Positions 1-8,621 of a stretch of 64,000 nucleotides of DNA are shown here, piece by piece. Position numbers and translations under genes: made by a program. Under the pieces are notes generated by a model. That model was not told the origin of the DNA and searched no databases. It worked only from the letters and a program-made list of their open reading frames with translations. This DNA comes from Propionibacteriaceae bacterium (GTDB lineage Bacteria; Actinomycetota; Actinomycetes; Propionibacteriales; Propionibacteriaceae): NCBI GenBank assembly GCA_031271975.1, contig JAISUR010000037.1:124001-188000 (forward strand). The letters run 5' to 3'. The stretch's first letter is position 1. Each line of letters begins with the position of its first letter.

Positions 1-225
1 CGTCCCAACCAGCAGACCAGGCAGAACACGCCGGGCGGGATCATCACCGCCGAGGCTCCCATCGACGCTTCGAATGTCCAGTTGCTGGTCAAGGTCGGCC
101 GTGAAGAGGTCGTCACCCGCGTCGGCTACAAGCGCCAAGAGGTGGAGAAGACCAGGGCAGATGGCACGAAGTACACCGGGTACCGCAGCGTGCGGATCGC
201 GCGCAAGACGGGGAAGGAGATCTGA
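1..225 (+). CDS. rplX: 50S ribosomal protein L24, 3' part only
   Basis: C-terminal part of ribosomal protein L24, which helps start assembly of the 50S subunit. The frame is open from base 1 and gives about 74 residues, including [14 protein letters not shown]-type L24 C-terminal sequence and a basic tail ending ARKTGKEI. The 5' end lies outside the window. Its TGA overlaps the ATG of rplE (TGATG). Position before rplE is the standard spc order. Confidence 0.9.
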   Translation, partial: RPNQQTRQNTPGGIITAEAPIDASNVQLLVKVGREEVVTRVGYKRQEVEKTRADGTKYTGYRSVRIARKTGKEI

Positions 226-869
226 TGGCTGACACGAAAGAGGCCGTCAAGCAAGAAGTGCCGCCGCCGCGGCTGAAGCTGCGCTACCGCAGCGAGATCG
301 CCCCGGCCTTGCACAAGGAATTCGGCTACGGCAACGTGATGCAGATTCCCGGCCTGGTGAAGATCATCGTGAATATGGGCGTCGGCGAGGCCGCTCGCGA
401 CGCCAAGGTGATCGACGCCGCGGTCCGCGACCTGACGCAGATCACCGGCCAGAAGCCGACGATCACCAAGGCTCGCAGGTCGATCGCGCAGTTCAAGTTG
501 CGCGAAGGCATGCCGATCGGGGCGCACGTGACGTTGCGCGGCGACCGCATGTGGGAGTTTGCCGACCGGCTGCTGACTTTGGCCCTGCCCCGTATCCGCG
601 ACTTCCGCGGCTTGTCGGCCCGGCAGTTTGACGGCCGCGGCAACTACACGTTCGGCCTGACCGAGCAAGTCATGTTCCACGAAATCGACCAGGACAAGAT
701 CGACAAGACGCGCGGTATGGACATCACGTTCGTGACCACCGCGAAGACGGACGACGAGGGCCGCGCCCTGCTGCGCGCGCTCGGCTTCCCGTTCAAGGCT
801 CCCGAGAACGAGGCGGAGAAGGCCGAAAAGCGCCGTCGTCCCGCGTTCACCGGAAAGAAGAGAAGGTAA
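225..869 (+). CDS. rplE: 50S ribosomal protein L5
   Basis: L5 (214 residues) binds 5S rRNA in the large-subunit central protuberance. Diagnostic stretches include [20 protein letters not shown] near residue 27, [20 protein letters not shown] near residue 81, and FPEI-equivalent [10 protein letters not shown] near residue 151. It is longer than the usual ~180 residues because of a charged C-terminal tail (EKAEKRRRP to the end), as in several actinobacterial L5 proteins. ATG overlaps the rplX stop, suggesting translational coupling. Confidence 0.97.
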   Translation: MADTKEAVKQEVPPPRLKLRYRSEIAPALHKEFGYGNVMQIPGLVKIIVNMGVGEAARDAKVIDAAVRDLTQITGQKPTITKARRSIAQFKLREGMPIGAHVTLRGDRMWEFADRLLTLALPRIRDFRGLSARQFDGRGNYTFGLTEQVMFHEIDQDKIDKTRGMDITFVTTAKTDDEGRALLRALGFPFKAPENEAEKAEKRRRPAFTGKKRR

Positions 870-873
870 GTAG

Positions 874-1059
874 ATGGCTAAGACCGCGCTGAAGGTTAAG
901 CAGTCCCGCAAGCCCAAGTTCGCCGTTCGCGCTTACACCCGGTGCAACCGGTGTGGCCGGCCGAAGTCGGTGTATCGCAAGTTCGGCCTGTGCCGGATCT
1001 GTGTCCGCGAGTTGGCGCACAAGGGCGAGTTGCCCGGTGTGACGAAGTCGAGCTGGTAG
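874..1059 (+). CDS. rpsZ: 30S ribosomal protein S14, zinc type
   Basis: Short (61-residue) S14 of the zinc-binding type. Two CxxC pairs, CNRC and CRIC, form the zinc knuckle in [21 protein letters not shown], and the C-terminus ends LPGVTKSSW as is usual for this form. It belongs to the 30S head. Only four bases separate it from rplE, so the two are co-transcribed. The zinc-independent paralogue found elsewhere in many actinobacteria is not in this window. Confidence 0.96.
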   Translation: MAKTALKVKQSRKPKFAVRAYTRCNRCGRPKSVYRKFGLCRICVRELAHKGELPGVTKSSW

Positions 1060-1117
1060 TCAAACAAGCCCAGGTAAGGTCCCCTGGCTGGATACCTCTG
1101 GGAGAAGGAAGAATGTC

Positions 1118-1525
1118 ATGACCATGACAGACCCGATCGCAGACATGCTGACGCGTCTGCGCAACGCCAACCAGGCGTTTCATGATTCGGCGACCATGCC
1201 GCATTCGAAGATCAAGGTGGGCATCGCCGAGATCCTGAAGGCGCAGGGCTATATCGCCGACTTCGAGGTCGCCGAACCCAAGGCCGGCGAAGTGGGCAAG
1301 TCGCTCACCATCAAGTTAAAGTACGGCGCCAACCGTGAGCGTTCCATCGCCGGACTGCGCCGCATCTCGAAGCCCGGCCTTCGCGTGTATGCCAAAGCCA
1401 CAGCACTGCCGAAGGTCCTCGGTGGCCTCGGCATCGCGATCATTTCCACTTCGCAGGGTCTGCTGACCGACAAAGAGGCGAAGTCCAAGTCCGTCGGCGG
1501 CGAAGTGCTCGCCTACGTGTGGTGA
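1118..1525 (+). CDS. rpsH: 30S ribosomal protein S8
   Basis: S8 (135 residues) is a primary 16S rRNA binder in the 30S platform. It starts [18 protein letters not shown], the standard S8 N-terminus, and carries [11 protein letters not shown] near residue 86 and the C-terminal [13 protein letters not shown] loop. GGGAGAAGGA upstream supplies a ribosome-binding site. The 58-base gap after rpsZ is the largest inside this ribosomal run but shows no terminator. Confidence 0.97.
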   Translation: MTMTDPIADMLTRLRNANQAFHDSATMPHSKIKVGIAEILKAQGYIADFEVAEPKAGEVGKSLTIKLKYGANRERSIAGLRRISKPGLRVYAKATALPKVLGGLGIAIISTSQGLLTDKEAKSKSVGGEVLAYVW

Positions 1526-1539
1526 AAGGAGCTAGTTAG

Positions 1540-2082
1540 ATGTCACGCATTGGCAGGCTCCCGATCGCCATCCCGGCGGGAGTGGATGTGAAGCTGGATG
1601 GCCAGTTTGTGGAGGTGAAGGGCCCCAAAGGAACGCTGAGCCACACCGTCGCCGAACCTATCCGGGTCGGCAAGAACGACTCTGGCGAGTTGGAGGTCAC
1701 GCGTCCCGACGACGAGCGCCAATCCCGCTCGCTCCACGGTCTGACGCGCACGCTGGTGGCCAACATGGTGACCGGGGTCACCCAGGGCTATGAGAAACGG
1801 CTTGAGATCGTCGGCGTGGGCTACCGCGTGATCCAGAAGTCGCCGGTGCAGTTGGAGTTCGCGCTGGGCTTCTCGCATCCGGTGGTAGTGGACGCGCCGG
1901 AAGGCATCACCTTCACCGTCGAGTCGAATACCCGTTTCGTGGTGAGCGGCATCGACAAGCAGCAGGTTGGCGAAGTCGCGGCGAACATCCGCAAGATCCG
2001 CAAGCCGGAGCCCTATAAGGGCAAGGGCGTGCGCTATTCCGGCGAGCGAGTTCGCCGCAAGGCTGGAAAGGCAGGTAAGTGA
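1540..2082 (+). CDS. rplF: 50S ribosomal protein L6
   Basis: L6 (180 residues) binds 23S rRNA near the factor-binding site. It begins [17 protein letters not shown], has the duplicated L6 fold with [14 protein letters not shown] in the middle, and ends with the signature [11 protein letters not shown] followed by basic residues. AAAGGAG 8-14 bases upstream is a good ribosome-binding site. The stop overlaps the rplR start region (GTGATG). Confidence 0.97.
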   Translation: MSRIGRLPIAIPAGVDVKLDGQFVEVKGPKGTLSHTVAEPIRVGKNDSGELEVTRPDDERQSRSLHGLTRTLVANMVTGVTQGYEKRLEIVGVGYRVIQKSPVQLEFALGFSHPVVVDAPEGITFTVESNTRFVVSGIDKQQVGEVAANIRKIRKPEPYKGKGVRYSGERVRRKAGKAGK

Positions 2083-2465
2083 TGGCTATCACACTGCGCG
2101 TCGGCAAGAAGCTGGCAGGCCGCACCCAAGCGAAGGTGCGGCGGCAGAATCGCGCCCGCAAGACGATCAGCGGCACGCCGGAGCGTCCGCGTTTGGTCGT
2201 CACCCGTTCCGCGCGCCACATCGTGGCGCAGGTCATCGACGACACCCAGGGCCGCACACTAGCTTCTGCTTCCTCCATGGAGGCGGCGGTGCGCGCGTTC
2301 AGTGGGGACAAGTCGGCCAAGGCCAAGGAAGTCGGGAAGCTGGTGGCGGATCGCGCCAAGGCCGCCGGTGTGGCGAATGTCGTATTCGACCGGGCTGGCA
2401 ATCAGTACCATGGCCGGATCGCCGCTCTGGCTGACAGCGCCCGCGAGGCCGGGCTGGGATTCTGA
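2082..2465 (+). CDS. rplR: 50S ribosomal protein L18
   Basis: L18 (127 residues) works with L5 in binding 5S rRNA. Signature segments are [20 protein letters not shown] near residue 35 and [17 protein letters not shown] at the C-terminus. I chose ATG 2082, giving [10 protein letters not shown], over the GTG three bases upstream because the N-terminus matches the family better. It overlaps the rplF stop codon, so coupling is likely. Confidence 0.96.
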   Translation: MAITLRVGKKLAGRTQAKVRRQNRARKTISGTPERPRLVVTRSARHIVAQVIDDTQGRTLASASSMEAAVRAFSGDKSAKAKEVGKLVADRAKAAGVANVVFDRAGNQYHGRIAALADSAREAGLGF

Positions 2466-2477
2466 GGAGTATTTGAG

Positions 2478-3107
2478 ATGAATGGAACTCAGCGCCAAAG
2501 CCGAAGCGGCGGCGAGGGCCGGAGCGAAGGCCGCGGCCGGGGCCGTGACGATCGCCGGAACCGCGATCAGGCTGTCGAGAAGGAGAAGAGCCAGTATCTG
2601 GAGCGCGTCGTGGCGATCAACCGCGTCGCGAAGGTGGTCAAGGGCGGCCGCCGCTTCAGCTTCACCGCGTTGGTAGTCGTCGGCGACGGCGAGGGCCTGG
2701 TGGGTGTTGGCTACGGCAAGGCCAAGGAGGTGCCCACCGCGATCGCCAAGGGCGTCGAAGAGGCGAAGAAACACTTCTTCAAGGTCCCGCGCATCCAGGG
2801 CACGATCCCGCACCCGGTGCAGGGCGAGCGGGCGGCAGGTGTCGTCATGCTGCGCCCGGCTTCTCCGGGTACCGGCGTCATCGCGGGTGGCTCGGCGCGC
2901 GCGGTCCTCGAATGCGCCGGTGTGCGCGATGTGCTGGCCAAGTCGCTCGGCTCCGACAACGCGATCAACGTGGTGCACGCCACGGTGGCGGCGTTGCGGA
3001 ATCTGGAAGAGCCCGAGTCCGTGGCCAAGCGCCGCGGTCTGCCGGTGGCCGAGGTTACGCCCGCGGCGTTGCTGCGGGCCCGTGAGGAGGCGAAGGCGAG
3101 TGCCTGA
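2478..3107 (+). CDS. rpsE: 30S ribosomal protein S5
   Basis: S5 (209 residues) contributes to decoding accuracy in the 30S subunit. The S5 N-domain ([20 protein letters not shown] near residue 40) and C-domain ([13 protein letters not shown] near residue 130) are clear. The first ~38 residues form a low-complexity Gly/Arg/Glu/Asp extension, common in actinobacterial S5. The last 8 bases overlap rpmD. Confidence 0.97.
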   Translation: MNGTQRQSRSGGEGRSEGRGRGRDDRRNRDQAVEKEKSQYLERVVAINRVAKVVKGGRRFSFTALVVVGDGEGLVGVGYGKAKEVPTAIAKGVEEAKKHFFKVPRIQGTIPHPVQGERAAGVVMLRPASPGTGVIAGGSARAVLECAGVRDVLAKSLGSDNAINVVHATVAALRNLEEPESVAKRRGLPVAEVTPAALLRAREEAKASA

Positions 3108-3288
3108 GAAGAAGATCTTGGTCAAGCAGGTCAAGTCCGGTATCGCCGGCACCCCGGCGCAGCGCGCGACTCTGCGCGCGCTCGGGCTCAAGCGCATCGG
3201 CCACGTTGTGGAGAAAGCCGACCGCCCGGAGATCCGGGGCATGGTCAAGGCGATTCCGCACCTGGTCGCCATCATCGAGGGAGAGTGA
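3100..3288 (+). CDS. rpmD: 50S ribosomal protein L30
   Basis: L30 (62 residues) is a small 23S-binding protein. I start it at GTG 3100 because this gives [17 protein letters not shown] and leaves the L30 core ([14 protein letters not shown], then [14 protein letters not shown]) intact. GAGGCGAAGG inside the end of rpsE acts as ribosome-binding site. It overlaps rpsE by 8 bases and is one base from rplO. Confidence 0.95.
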   Translation: MPEKKILVKQVKSGIAGTPAQRATLRALGLKRIGHVVEKADRPEIRGMVKAIPHLVAIIEGE

Positions 3289-3289
3289 C

Positions 3290-3730
3290 ATGGCTCTGAA
3301 AGTTCATCACTTGCGTCCCGCACCTGGTGCGCACACGCCGAAGACGCGTGTGGGCCGCGGTGAGGCGTCGAAGGGCAAGACTGCCGGCCGCGGCACCAAG
3401 GGCAGCGGCGCGCGCAAGAATGTCCCGCAGAACTTCGAGGGCGGCCAGATGCCGCTGCACATGCGGCTCCCCAAGCTGCGTGGCTTCAAGAACCCGTTCC
3501 GCGTGGAGTACCAGGTGGTCAACGTGGCTCGCATCCAGGAGTTGTTCCCCGACGGCGGCGACGTGACCGTGGACGACTTGGTGGCCAAGGGCGCCGTCCG
3601 CGCCGGCAACCTGGTCAAGGTGCTCGGCACTGGCGAGTTGACGGTTGCCGTGAAGGTGACCGCGAACGCGTTCTCCGCGTCCGCGAAGGACAAGATCGAG
3701 AAGGCTGGCGGCGCGGTCACCGAGCTGTAG
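3290..3730 (+). CDS. rplO: 50S ribosomal protein L15
   Basis: L15 (146 residues) is a late assembly protein of the 50S subunit. It begins [20 protein letters not shown], followed by the Gly-rich [21 protein letters not shown] segment, and has [20 protein letters not shown]. The start has GAGGGAG just upstream. In most bacteria secY follows, but here a hairpin and yraN follow instead, so this is the last ribosomal gene of the cluster. Confidence 0.97.
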   Translation: MALKVHHLRPAPGAHTPKTRVGRGEASKGKTAGRGTKGSGARKNVPQNFEGGQMPLHMRLPKLRGFKNPFRVEYQVVNVARIQELFPDGGDVTVDDLVAKGAVRAGNLVKVLGTGELTVAVKVTANAFSASAKDKIEKAGGAVTEL

Positions 3731-3736
3731 GGCAAA

Positions 3737-3755
3737 GCCACCTTGGTGAGGTGGC
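3737..3755 (+). terminator. Hairpin after rplO
   Basis: A perfect 7-base-pair stem (GCCACCT / AGGTGGC) with a 5-base loop begins seven bases after the rplO stop. There is no U-run, so it may be a Rho-aided or weak terminator or an mRNA 3'-end stabiliser. It coincides with the premature end of the spc gene order. Confidence 0.45.
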
Positions 3756-3763
3756 CGCCCACG

Positions 3764-3792
3764 CCTGTGGATATCGCGAGCGCGTCCACAGG
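3764..3792. repeat. Inverted repeat with DnaA-box-like arms
   Basis: Perfect 8-base inverted repeat CCTGTGGA / TCCACAGG around a 13-base centre that can itself fold (CGC-GAGC-GCG). The left arm reads TGTGGATAT, one base from the DnaA box TGTGGATAA. It lies between rplO and yraN. A similar paired arrangement is found upstream of recA. Function unknown. Confidence 0.5.
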
Positions 3793-3854
3793 GGCGCAAA
3801 GTCGGCGCGCACACCTGGGCTGTTCTTCCCATATTCCTCTGCGGAGGTATCGAA

Positions 3855-4214
3855 GTGGGAAAGAAAGAGACTGGGCAGTTGGGCGAGGATCTCGCCACCG
3901 CGTACCTTGAGCGGGCGGGTTGGAGGATCCTGGACCGCAATTGGCGGTGCGACTCTGGCGAGTTGGACATTGTCGCCCGCGATCCGGGCGGGGTCGTGGT
4001 CTTCTGCGAGGTGAAAACCCGGCGCAGCAAGGCGTTCGGGCCGCCCTTGGAGGCCATAACGCGAGCGAAGATGCAGAAGCTGCGCGACTTGGCCGTCTGC
4101 TGGCTGCGCTCCCAACGCTCGTTCGCGCGGAAAATCCGTTTCGACGGCATCGGCATTCTCATAGAGCCGGGCCGCGATCCTCAGATCACGCACAAGCCGG
4201 GGATCGGATCGTGA
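3855..4214 (+). CDS. YraN/UPF0102 family nuclease-fold protein
   Basis: 119 residues with the UPF0102 signature: GxxGEDLA (GQLGEDLATAYLERAGW), RNWRCDSGELDIVARD and FCEVKTRRS. The E/D...ExK arrangement is a PD-(D/E)xK-like nuclease core, but the biochemical role of the family is unsettled. GTG 3855 is chosen because GGAGG lies 7 bases upstream. It is the first gene of a yraN-comM-dprA string and overlaps comM by 4 bases. rnhB, often upstream of this trio, is absent. Confidence 0.9.
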   Translation: MGKKETGQLGEDLATAYLERAGWRILDRNWRCDSGELDIVARDPGGVVVFCEVKTRRSKAFGPPLEAITRAKMQKLRDLAVCWLRSQRSFARKIRFDGIGILIEPGRDPQITHKPGIGS

Positions 4215-5725
4215 AACCGGCCCGGGCTTGGTCGGTGGCGCTGATCGGCCTGGAAGGCGCCATGGTCGAGGTAGAGGCCCACGTCGGGAGCGGGTTGCCG
4301 CGCATCACGCTCGTCGGACTGCCGGACGCCTCGCTGTCGGAGGCCAAAGACCGCTGTAAGGCGGCGATGTCCTCGACCGGGTTTGGCTGGCCGTCGGATC
4401 CCGTGACGATCAATCTGTCGCCTGCCATGTTGCCGAAAGCCGGCTCGCATTACGACCTGAGCATCGCGGCCGCCATGGGGGCGGCCCAACAGCTGTGCCA
4501 TGCCGAGGCGCTGGCGCAGCGCGTGTTGCTGGGCGAACTCAGCCTGGACGGACGGGTGCGTCCTGTCCGCGGGCTGCTTCCGGCCCTGCTGAGCGCCAGC
4601 AAGCATGGATTCACCGATGTCATCGTCCCGACGGCCCAGATGCGCGAAGCGGGCCTGGTCGAAGGTCTGTCTATCACCGGAGTGGGATCCTTGCGGGAGT
4701 TGTTCGGCGTGTTGCGCGGCGAACCTGGCGCCGAAGTGCCTCCGGCCACAGCCGCGGAGCCCACTTCCAAGGTGGCGCTGGACCTATCTGATGTCGCCGG
4801 GCAACTGGAGGCCAAATGGGCCCTCGAAGTCGCCGCGGCCGGCCGCCACCACATCTACTTCCACGGGCCTCCGGGCGTGGGGAAGACACTCCTGGCGGCG
4901 CGGCTGCCGACCCTGCTGCCGGAACTCGACACCGCGGAGGCACTCGAAGTGTCCGCCATCCACTCGTTGGCTGGGCAGCCCATGGACAACTTGATCACGC
5001 GTCCACCCTTCGCCAGCCCGCATCACAACGCCAGCATTCCGGCCCTGGTCGGCGGCGGTTCGCGGATAGCCGCTCCCGGAGCTGTTTCGCTGGCGCACCG
5101 TGGAGTGCTGTTTCTGGACGAGGCGCCCGAATTCGCACCCAAGGCGTTGGAGGCCCTGCGCGTGCCCTTGGAATCGGGCAAGATTGTATTGGCTCGGGCT
5201 GCTGCCACAGCGGTCTATCCGGCCAGTTTCCAACTCGTGCTCGCGGCCAACCCCTGTCCGTGCGGTTTCGCGTCCAGCCCAGGGTCGCAGTGCCACTGCC
5301 CGCCGCGTGTCATCCGCCGCTACGCGGAAAGGGTGTCCGGGCCGATTCTGGACCGGATCGACATCAACCAGCACCTGCGCCCGCTCAAGTCGGCGTTCCT
5401 GAAAGCGGCGCTGGCGGCTGGGGAGCGCAGCCCGGTGGTGGCGGAGCGTGTGCGGGCGGCGCGGCTGCGGCAGGCACGGCGCTTGGAGCCTTTCGGCGTG
5501 CGGTGCAACGCGGAGGTGCCAGGAGTGGTCCTGCGCCGCCACCTGCCGTTGCCTGAAGGGGTCGACATGGTCGAAGAGGCGGTCAACCGGGGCAGATTGT
5601 CGGCCCGCGGTGTGGACAAGGTGCTGCGGCTGTCCTGGACGATCGCCGACATCGCCGGAGCGGGCAAACCCAACAAAGACCACCTGAACACGGCGCTCGC
5701 GATGCGCAGAGGGGAGATGAAGTGA
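4211..5725 (+). CDS. comM: YifB/ComM family Mg-chelatase-like AAA+ ATPase
   Basis: 504-residue AAA+ protein. ComM homologues are hexameric helicases that promote branch migration during natural transformation. Visible parts: N-terminal ChlI domain (GLPRITLVGLPDASLSEAKDR), Walker A GPPGVGKTLLAARLP near residue 222, Walker B LFLDEAPEF near residue 301, and the C-terminal domain with NPCPCG and the SARGVDKVLRLSWTIADIAG segment. GTG 4211 overlaps the yraN stop (GTGA). Linkage with dprA supports a role in handling incoming single-stranded DNA. Confidence 0.95.
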   Translation: MKPARAWSVALIGLEGAMVEVEAHVGSGLPRITLVGLPDASLSEAKDRCKAAMSSTGFGWPSDPVTINLSPAMLPKAGSHYDLSIAAAMGAAQQLCHAEALAQRVLLGELSLDGRVRPVRGLLPALLSASKHGFTDVIVPTAQMREAGLVEGLSITGVGSLRELFGVLRGEPGAEVPPATAAEPTSKVALDLSDVAGQLEAKWALEVAAAGRHHIYFHGPPGVGKTLLAARLPTLLPELDTAEALEVSAIHSLAGQPMDNLITRPPFASPHHNASIPALVGGGSRIAAPGAVSLAHRGVLFLDEAPEFAPKALEALRVPLESGKIVLARAAATAVYPASFQLVLAANPCPCGFASSPGSQCHCPPRVIRRYAERVSGPILDRIDINQHLRPLKSAFLKAALAAGERSPVVAERVRAARLRQARRLEPFGVRCNAEVPGVVLRRHLPLPEGVDMVEEAVNRGRLSARGVDKVLRLSWTIADIAGAGKPNKDHLNTALAMRRGEMK

Positions 5726-6849
5726 TGGACGAGCGGACGACGCGGATGGCGCTGAGCTGCGTGCTGGAACCCGCCACCTGGAACCAACTGCGGGCGGTGA
5801 CAGACTACGGCGCCGAAATCGCCTGGGATGCGGTGCTCGCCTCGGGCGGCCCATTGGCAAAGAAGGCCGCCCAAGTGGACTTGCCCCGCCTGGGGGCGTT
5901 GGCGGCCGCCCAAGACATTCGGTTTGTCATCCCGGGAGATCCGCAGTGGCCGGATTCTTTGGAGGCGTTGGCCCGCAACGACCCGCTGCATTCGCTGGGG
6001 GGCGTGCCTGTCGGGTTGTGGGTCCGCGGCGGGGGAGACTTGGCCCGCTTGTGCGCACAATCGGTCGCTATCGTCGGGTCCCGCGCCGCGACCGCCTACG
6101 GCGAACATGTGGCTTCCGACCTGGCTTATGACTTGGGTGAGACCGGGGTCGCCACGGTGTCCGGCGGTGCGTTCGGAATCGATGCCGCGGCCCACCGGGG
6201 AGCCCTGGCCTCGAAGACTCCCACCGTGTGTGTGCTGGCCGGAGGCGTCGATGTGGCCTATCCGCCGGGCAACGCCAAGCTGTTCGAACACATCATGGAA
6301 CACGGCGTGGTAGTCAGCGAACTGCCTCCCGAAGAGCATCCCACCAGGAGCCGGTTTCTGGGCCGCAACCGGTTGATCGCCGCACTCTCGCAGGGCACGG
6401 TCATGGTGGAAGCAGGCGTGCGTTCGGGGGCGCGCAATACGCTGACGTGGGCGAATTGCCTGGGCCGGCCCACCATGGCGGTGCCGGGGCCGGTCACCAG
6501 CGCCCTGTCCTATGGGCCGCATCAAGTGGTCCGCAACGCCGAGGCGGTCTTGGTGTGCGGTGCGGACGAGGTGCGGGAGTTGTTGGGGCCGCTCGGCTGC
6601 GGCTCCCGAGCCCCCAAGCCAGAGCGTCGGCCCACTGACGGCCTTTCCGGCGCGGAGTTGGCGGTCTATGAGCAATTGCCGGCCCGGGCCGCGCGGTCGG
6701 CTGACGAGTTGGCGCTCGCCGCTGGGATCGGGCTTGGTCCCTGTCTGGCGGCGTTGAACTCCTTGGCCGACCAGGGTCTGGTGTGGCAGAACCCGCGCCG
6801 TGAGTGGCAACTGACCACGCGGAAACAACGCACTGCCGCCGTCGCCTGA
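5725..6849 (+). CDS. dprA: DNA processing protein DprA (Smf)
   Basis: 374 residues. DprA binds incoming single-stranded DNA and loads RecA in transformation. The Rossmann-like core shows VAIVGSRAATAYGEHVA near residue 113, SGGAFGIDAAAHRGAL near residue 146, AGGVDVAYPPGN, then FLGRNRLIAALS and EAGVRSGARNT. The C-terminal ~70 residues look like the winged-helix DprA_WH domain. ATG overlaps the comM TGA. With comM and recA it suggests uptake competence or a remnant of it. Confidence 0.95.
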   Translation: MDERTTRMALSCVLEPATWNQLRAVTDYGAEIAWDAVLASGGPLAKKAAQVDLPRLGALAAAQDIRFVIPGDPQWPDSLEALARNDPLHSLGGVPVGLWVRGGGDLARLCAQSVAIVGSRAATAYGEHVASDLAYDLGETGVATVSGGAFGIDAAAHRGALASKTPTVCVLAGGVDVAYPPGNAKLFEHIMEHGVVVSELPPEEHPTRSRFLGRNRLIAALSQGTVMVEAGVRSGARNTLTWANCLGRPTMAVPGPVTSALSYGPHQVVRNAEAVLVCGADEVRELLGPLGCGSRAPKPERRPTDGLSGAELAVYEQLPARAARSADELALAAGIGLGPCLAALNSLADQGLVWQNPRREWQLTTRKQRTAAVA

Positions 6850-6997
6850 CGCACAGCGAGGTCGAATCACCGGGCAAGGTGTACCTATTTGCTGGGTCGA
6901 TGTGTCACGGTACAGCGCAGATAAACCCTCATTGGCTAGGGCTAACGGCCTACACTGCCTCCATCCCCCGGGGTTCAGCGAAACGAGAGGACCCGAA
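6850..6997. other. Intergenic region before the small ORF
   Basis: 148 bases of noncoding DNA, less GC-rich in its middle part. TACACT at about 6953 could serve as a -10 element, but I see no good -35 partner. No RNA gene or terminator is recognisable. Confidence 0.3.
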
Positions 6998-7189
6998 ATG
7001 AGTGTCGCTGAAGAAAACGGCCCGGAGCGGACAAGCTCCCGGCCAGACGCGGGTAAAGAGACAGAGGCAGCCGAAGTGAGAGAAGAAGAGCGCGAGCTGG
7101 AATCGCCGAGTCAGCACCGGGGCAACTGCGACCTGGGCGGCATCGTGGAAGACGTCGCGGACGATGTCGTGCCCGACCTGGCGGGGTGA
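6998..7189 (+). CDS. Small acidic protein of unknown function
   Basis: Possible 63-residue protein, start ATG 6998 with GAGAGG eight bases upstream. It is strongly acidic, with Glu-rich stretches (REEERELE) and a C-terminal part with one Cys (RGNCDLGGIVEDVADDVVPD) ending DLAG. No signal peptide or membrane segment. It resembles no family I can name; the size and acidity recall Pup, but the GG-Glu/Gln terminus of Pup is absent. It fills part of an otherwise 437-base gene-free gap between dprA and the M20 peptidase. Confidence 0.4.
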   Translation: MSVAEENGPERTSSRPDAGKETEAAEVREEERELESPSQHRGNCDLGGIVEDVADDVVPDLAG

Positions 7190-7235
7190 AGAACACCCCC
7201 GGATGGCCCTGGCGCCCAAGGCCCGGCGACTCGGT

Positions 7236-7257
7236 GGCGGCCAGCCGGCCGGCCGCC
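7236..7257. terminator. GC-rich hairpin upstream of the M20 peptidase gene
   Basis: Perfect 7-base stem GGCGGCC / GGCCGCC with an 8-base loop, between the small ORF and the peptidase gene. No T-run follows. It could end transcription from dprA or the small ORF. Confidence 0.35.
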
Positions 7258-7271
7258 CGGTGGCGGAGTGA

Positions 7272-7277
7272 TAGCGT
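7272..7277 (+). promoter_or_regulatory. Possible -10 element of a leaderless M20 peptidase mRNA
   Basis: TAGCGT lies 9 bases before the ATG at 7287 and there is no Shine-Dalgarno sequence, so transcription may start at or next to the start codon. The same TANNNT-to-start spacing recurs before mshC, argC, the clgR-like gene and the metallo-hydrolase gene. Confidence 0.35.
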
Positions 7278-7286
7278 GGGGCCATC

Positions 7287-8600
7287 ATGAATGACCGGAA
7301 TCCCGCGGCTGAGGTCGTCAGTTTCTGTAGCGAACTCATCCGCTTTGACACTTCGAACTATGGGCCGGATGGCTCCAAAGGAGAGCGGGAGGCGGCCGAG
7401 TATGTGGCGTCCAAGTTGGACGCGGTCGGCATCGAGCCCTTCCTCTACGAATCCGAACAGCGCCGCACTTCTGTGGTGGCGAACTGGGAACCCGACGGCT
7501 GCGACAAGTCGCTCCCACCGCTGCTGATCCACGGTCACACCGACGTGGTGCCCGCGATCGCTTCAGACTGGCAACGTGACCCCTTTGGCGGCGAAGTCGT
7601 GGACGGCTACGTGTGGGGGCGCGGCGCGGTCGACATGAAGGACTTTGACGCCATGGTGCTCTCCGTCGTCCGCGACCGGGTGCGCAGCGGGCGCCCCAGC
7701 CGCAGGCCGATCCGCCTGGTGTTCACCGCGGACGAGGAGGCGGGCAGCAAGTTGGGCGCCACCTGGCTCGCGCAACACCACCCAGACCTGGTCTCGGACT
7801 GTTCGGAGGCGATCGGCGAAGTCGGCGGGTTCTCGCTCACCGTGCGCGATGACCTGCGGCTCTACCTGGTGCAGACGGCTGAGAAAGGCATCGCCTGGTT
7901 GAAGCTCATCGCAGACGGGCGTGCTGGCCACGGCTCCATGCGCAACGACGACAACGCTGTTTCCGCGCTCGCGGCGGCGGTCGCGCGAATCGGGGAGTAT
8001 CGCTGGCCGGATCGGATACATCCGGCCCAGCAGGCGTTCCTCGACGAATTGGAGGACGCGCTGGGCGTGCGGCTCAACCATGACACCGTCGAAGAAACCC
8101 TCGCGTCACTGGGGTCCATTTCGCGCATGATCGGCGCGACCATGTCGAACACGGCAAATCCGACCATGCTGACCGCCGGCTACAAGGCCAACGTCATCCC
8201 TTCGCGCGCCGTGGGAGCCGTGGACGGCCGCTACATTCCGGGGTGCAAAGCAGAGTTTTACGAGACCATTCAGGGTCTGCTCGGCGACAAGGTGCGCTTT
8301 GAAGCGCTGCACGACGACATCGCGGTGGAGACGGAGTTTTCCGGGGCCCTCGTGGAAGCGATGCGGGCGAGCATCGCGGCCGAAGACGCGCAGGGCCGTG
8401 CCGTGCCGTATCTGCTGTCGGCGGGGACGGACGCGAAGGCCTGGTCGACGCTGGGCATCCGTTGCTTCGGCTTCACGCCGCTGCGCCTGCCCCCGGACTT
8501 GGATTTCACGGCACTCTTCCACGGTGTCGACGAGCGGGTGCCGACCGAGTCGTTGGAGTTCGGCGCGCGCGTCTTGGACCGCTTCCTGGACGAGGCTTAA
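7287..8600 (+). CDS. M20 family zinc peptidase (DapE/ArgE-like)
   Basis: 437-residue cytosolic metallopeptidase. Metal-binding motifs: HGHTDVVPA near residue 80 (His plus catalytic Asp), GRGAVDMKDF near residue 112 (bridging Asp), ADEEAGS near residue 150 (catalytic Glu pair), and HGVDERVP near the C-terminus (last His). A dimerisation domain sits in the middle (GRAGHGSM). It is commonly annotated as DapE-like, but in actinobacteria this clade is not the succinyl-diaminopimelate desuccinylase proper, so the substrate is uncertain. The M20-uppP-mshC-his neighbourhood is seen in other actinobacteria. Confidence 0.9.
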   Translation: MNDRNPAAEVVSFCSELIRFDTSNYGPDGSKGEREAAEYVASKLDAVGIEPFLYESEQRRTSVVANWEPDGCDKSLPPLLIHGHTDVVPAIASDWQRDPFGGEVVDGYVWGRGAVDMKDFDAMVLSVVRDRVRSGRPSRRPIRLVFTADEEAGSKLGATWLAQHHPDLVSDCSEAIGEVGGFSLTVRDDLRLYLVQTAEKGIAWLKLIADGRAGHGSMRNDDNAVSALAAAVARIGEYRWPDRIHPAQQAFLDELEDALGVRLNHDTVEETLASLGSISRMIGATMSNTANPTMLTAGYKANVIPSRAVGAVDGRYIPGCKAEFYETIQGLLGDKVRFEALHDDIAVETEFSGALVEAMRASIAAEDAQGRAVPYLLSAGTDAKAWSTLGIRCFGFTPLRLPPDLDFTALFHGVDERVPTESLEFGARVLDRFLDEA

Positions 8601-8621
8601 GCAACCCTCGGGGCGGGCGCG

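Noticed and set aside
4784-5860. Long antisense open frames across comM, pheT, argB, argD and the cluster genes
   Set aside because: In high-GC DNA such frames arise opposite real genes; their products are Arg/His/Gln-rich low-complexity sequence with no recognisable domains.
6998-7189. Possible Pup (prokaryotic ubiquitin-like protein) because of length and acidity
   Set aside because: It lacks the C-terminal GG-Glu/Gln and the helical core of Pup, and no dop, mpa or pafA gene is nearby.
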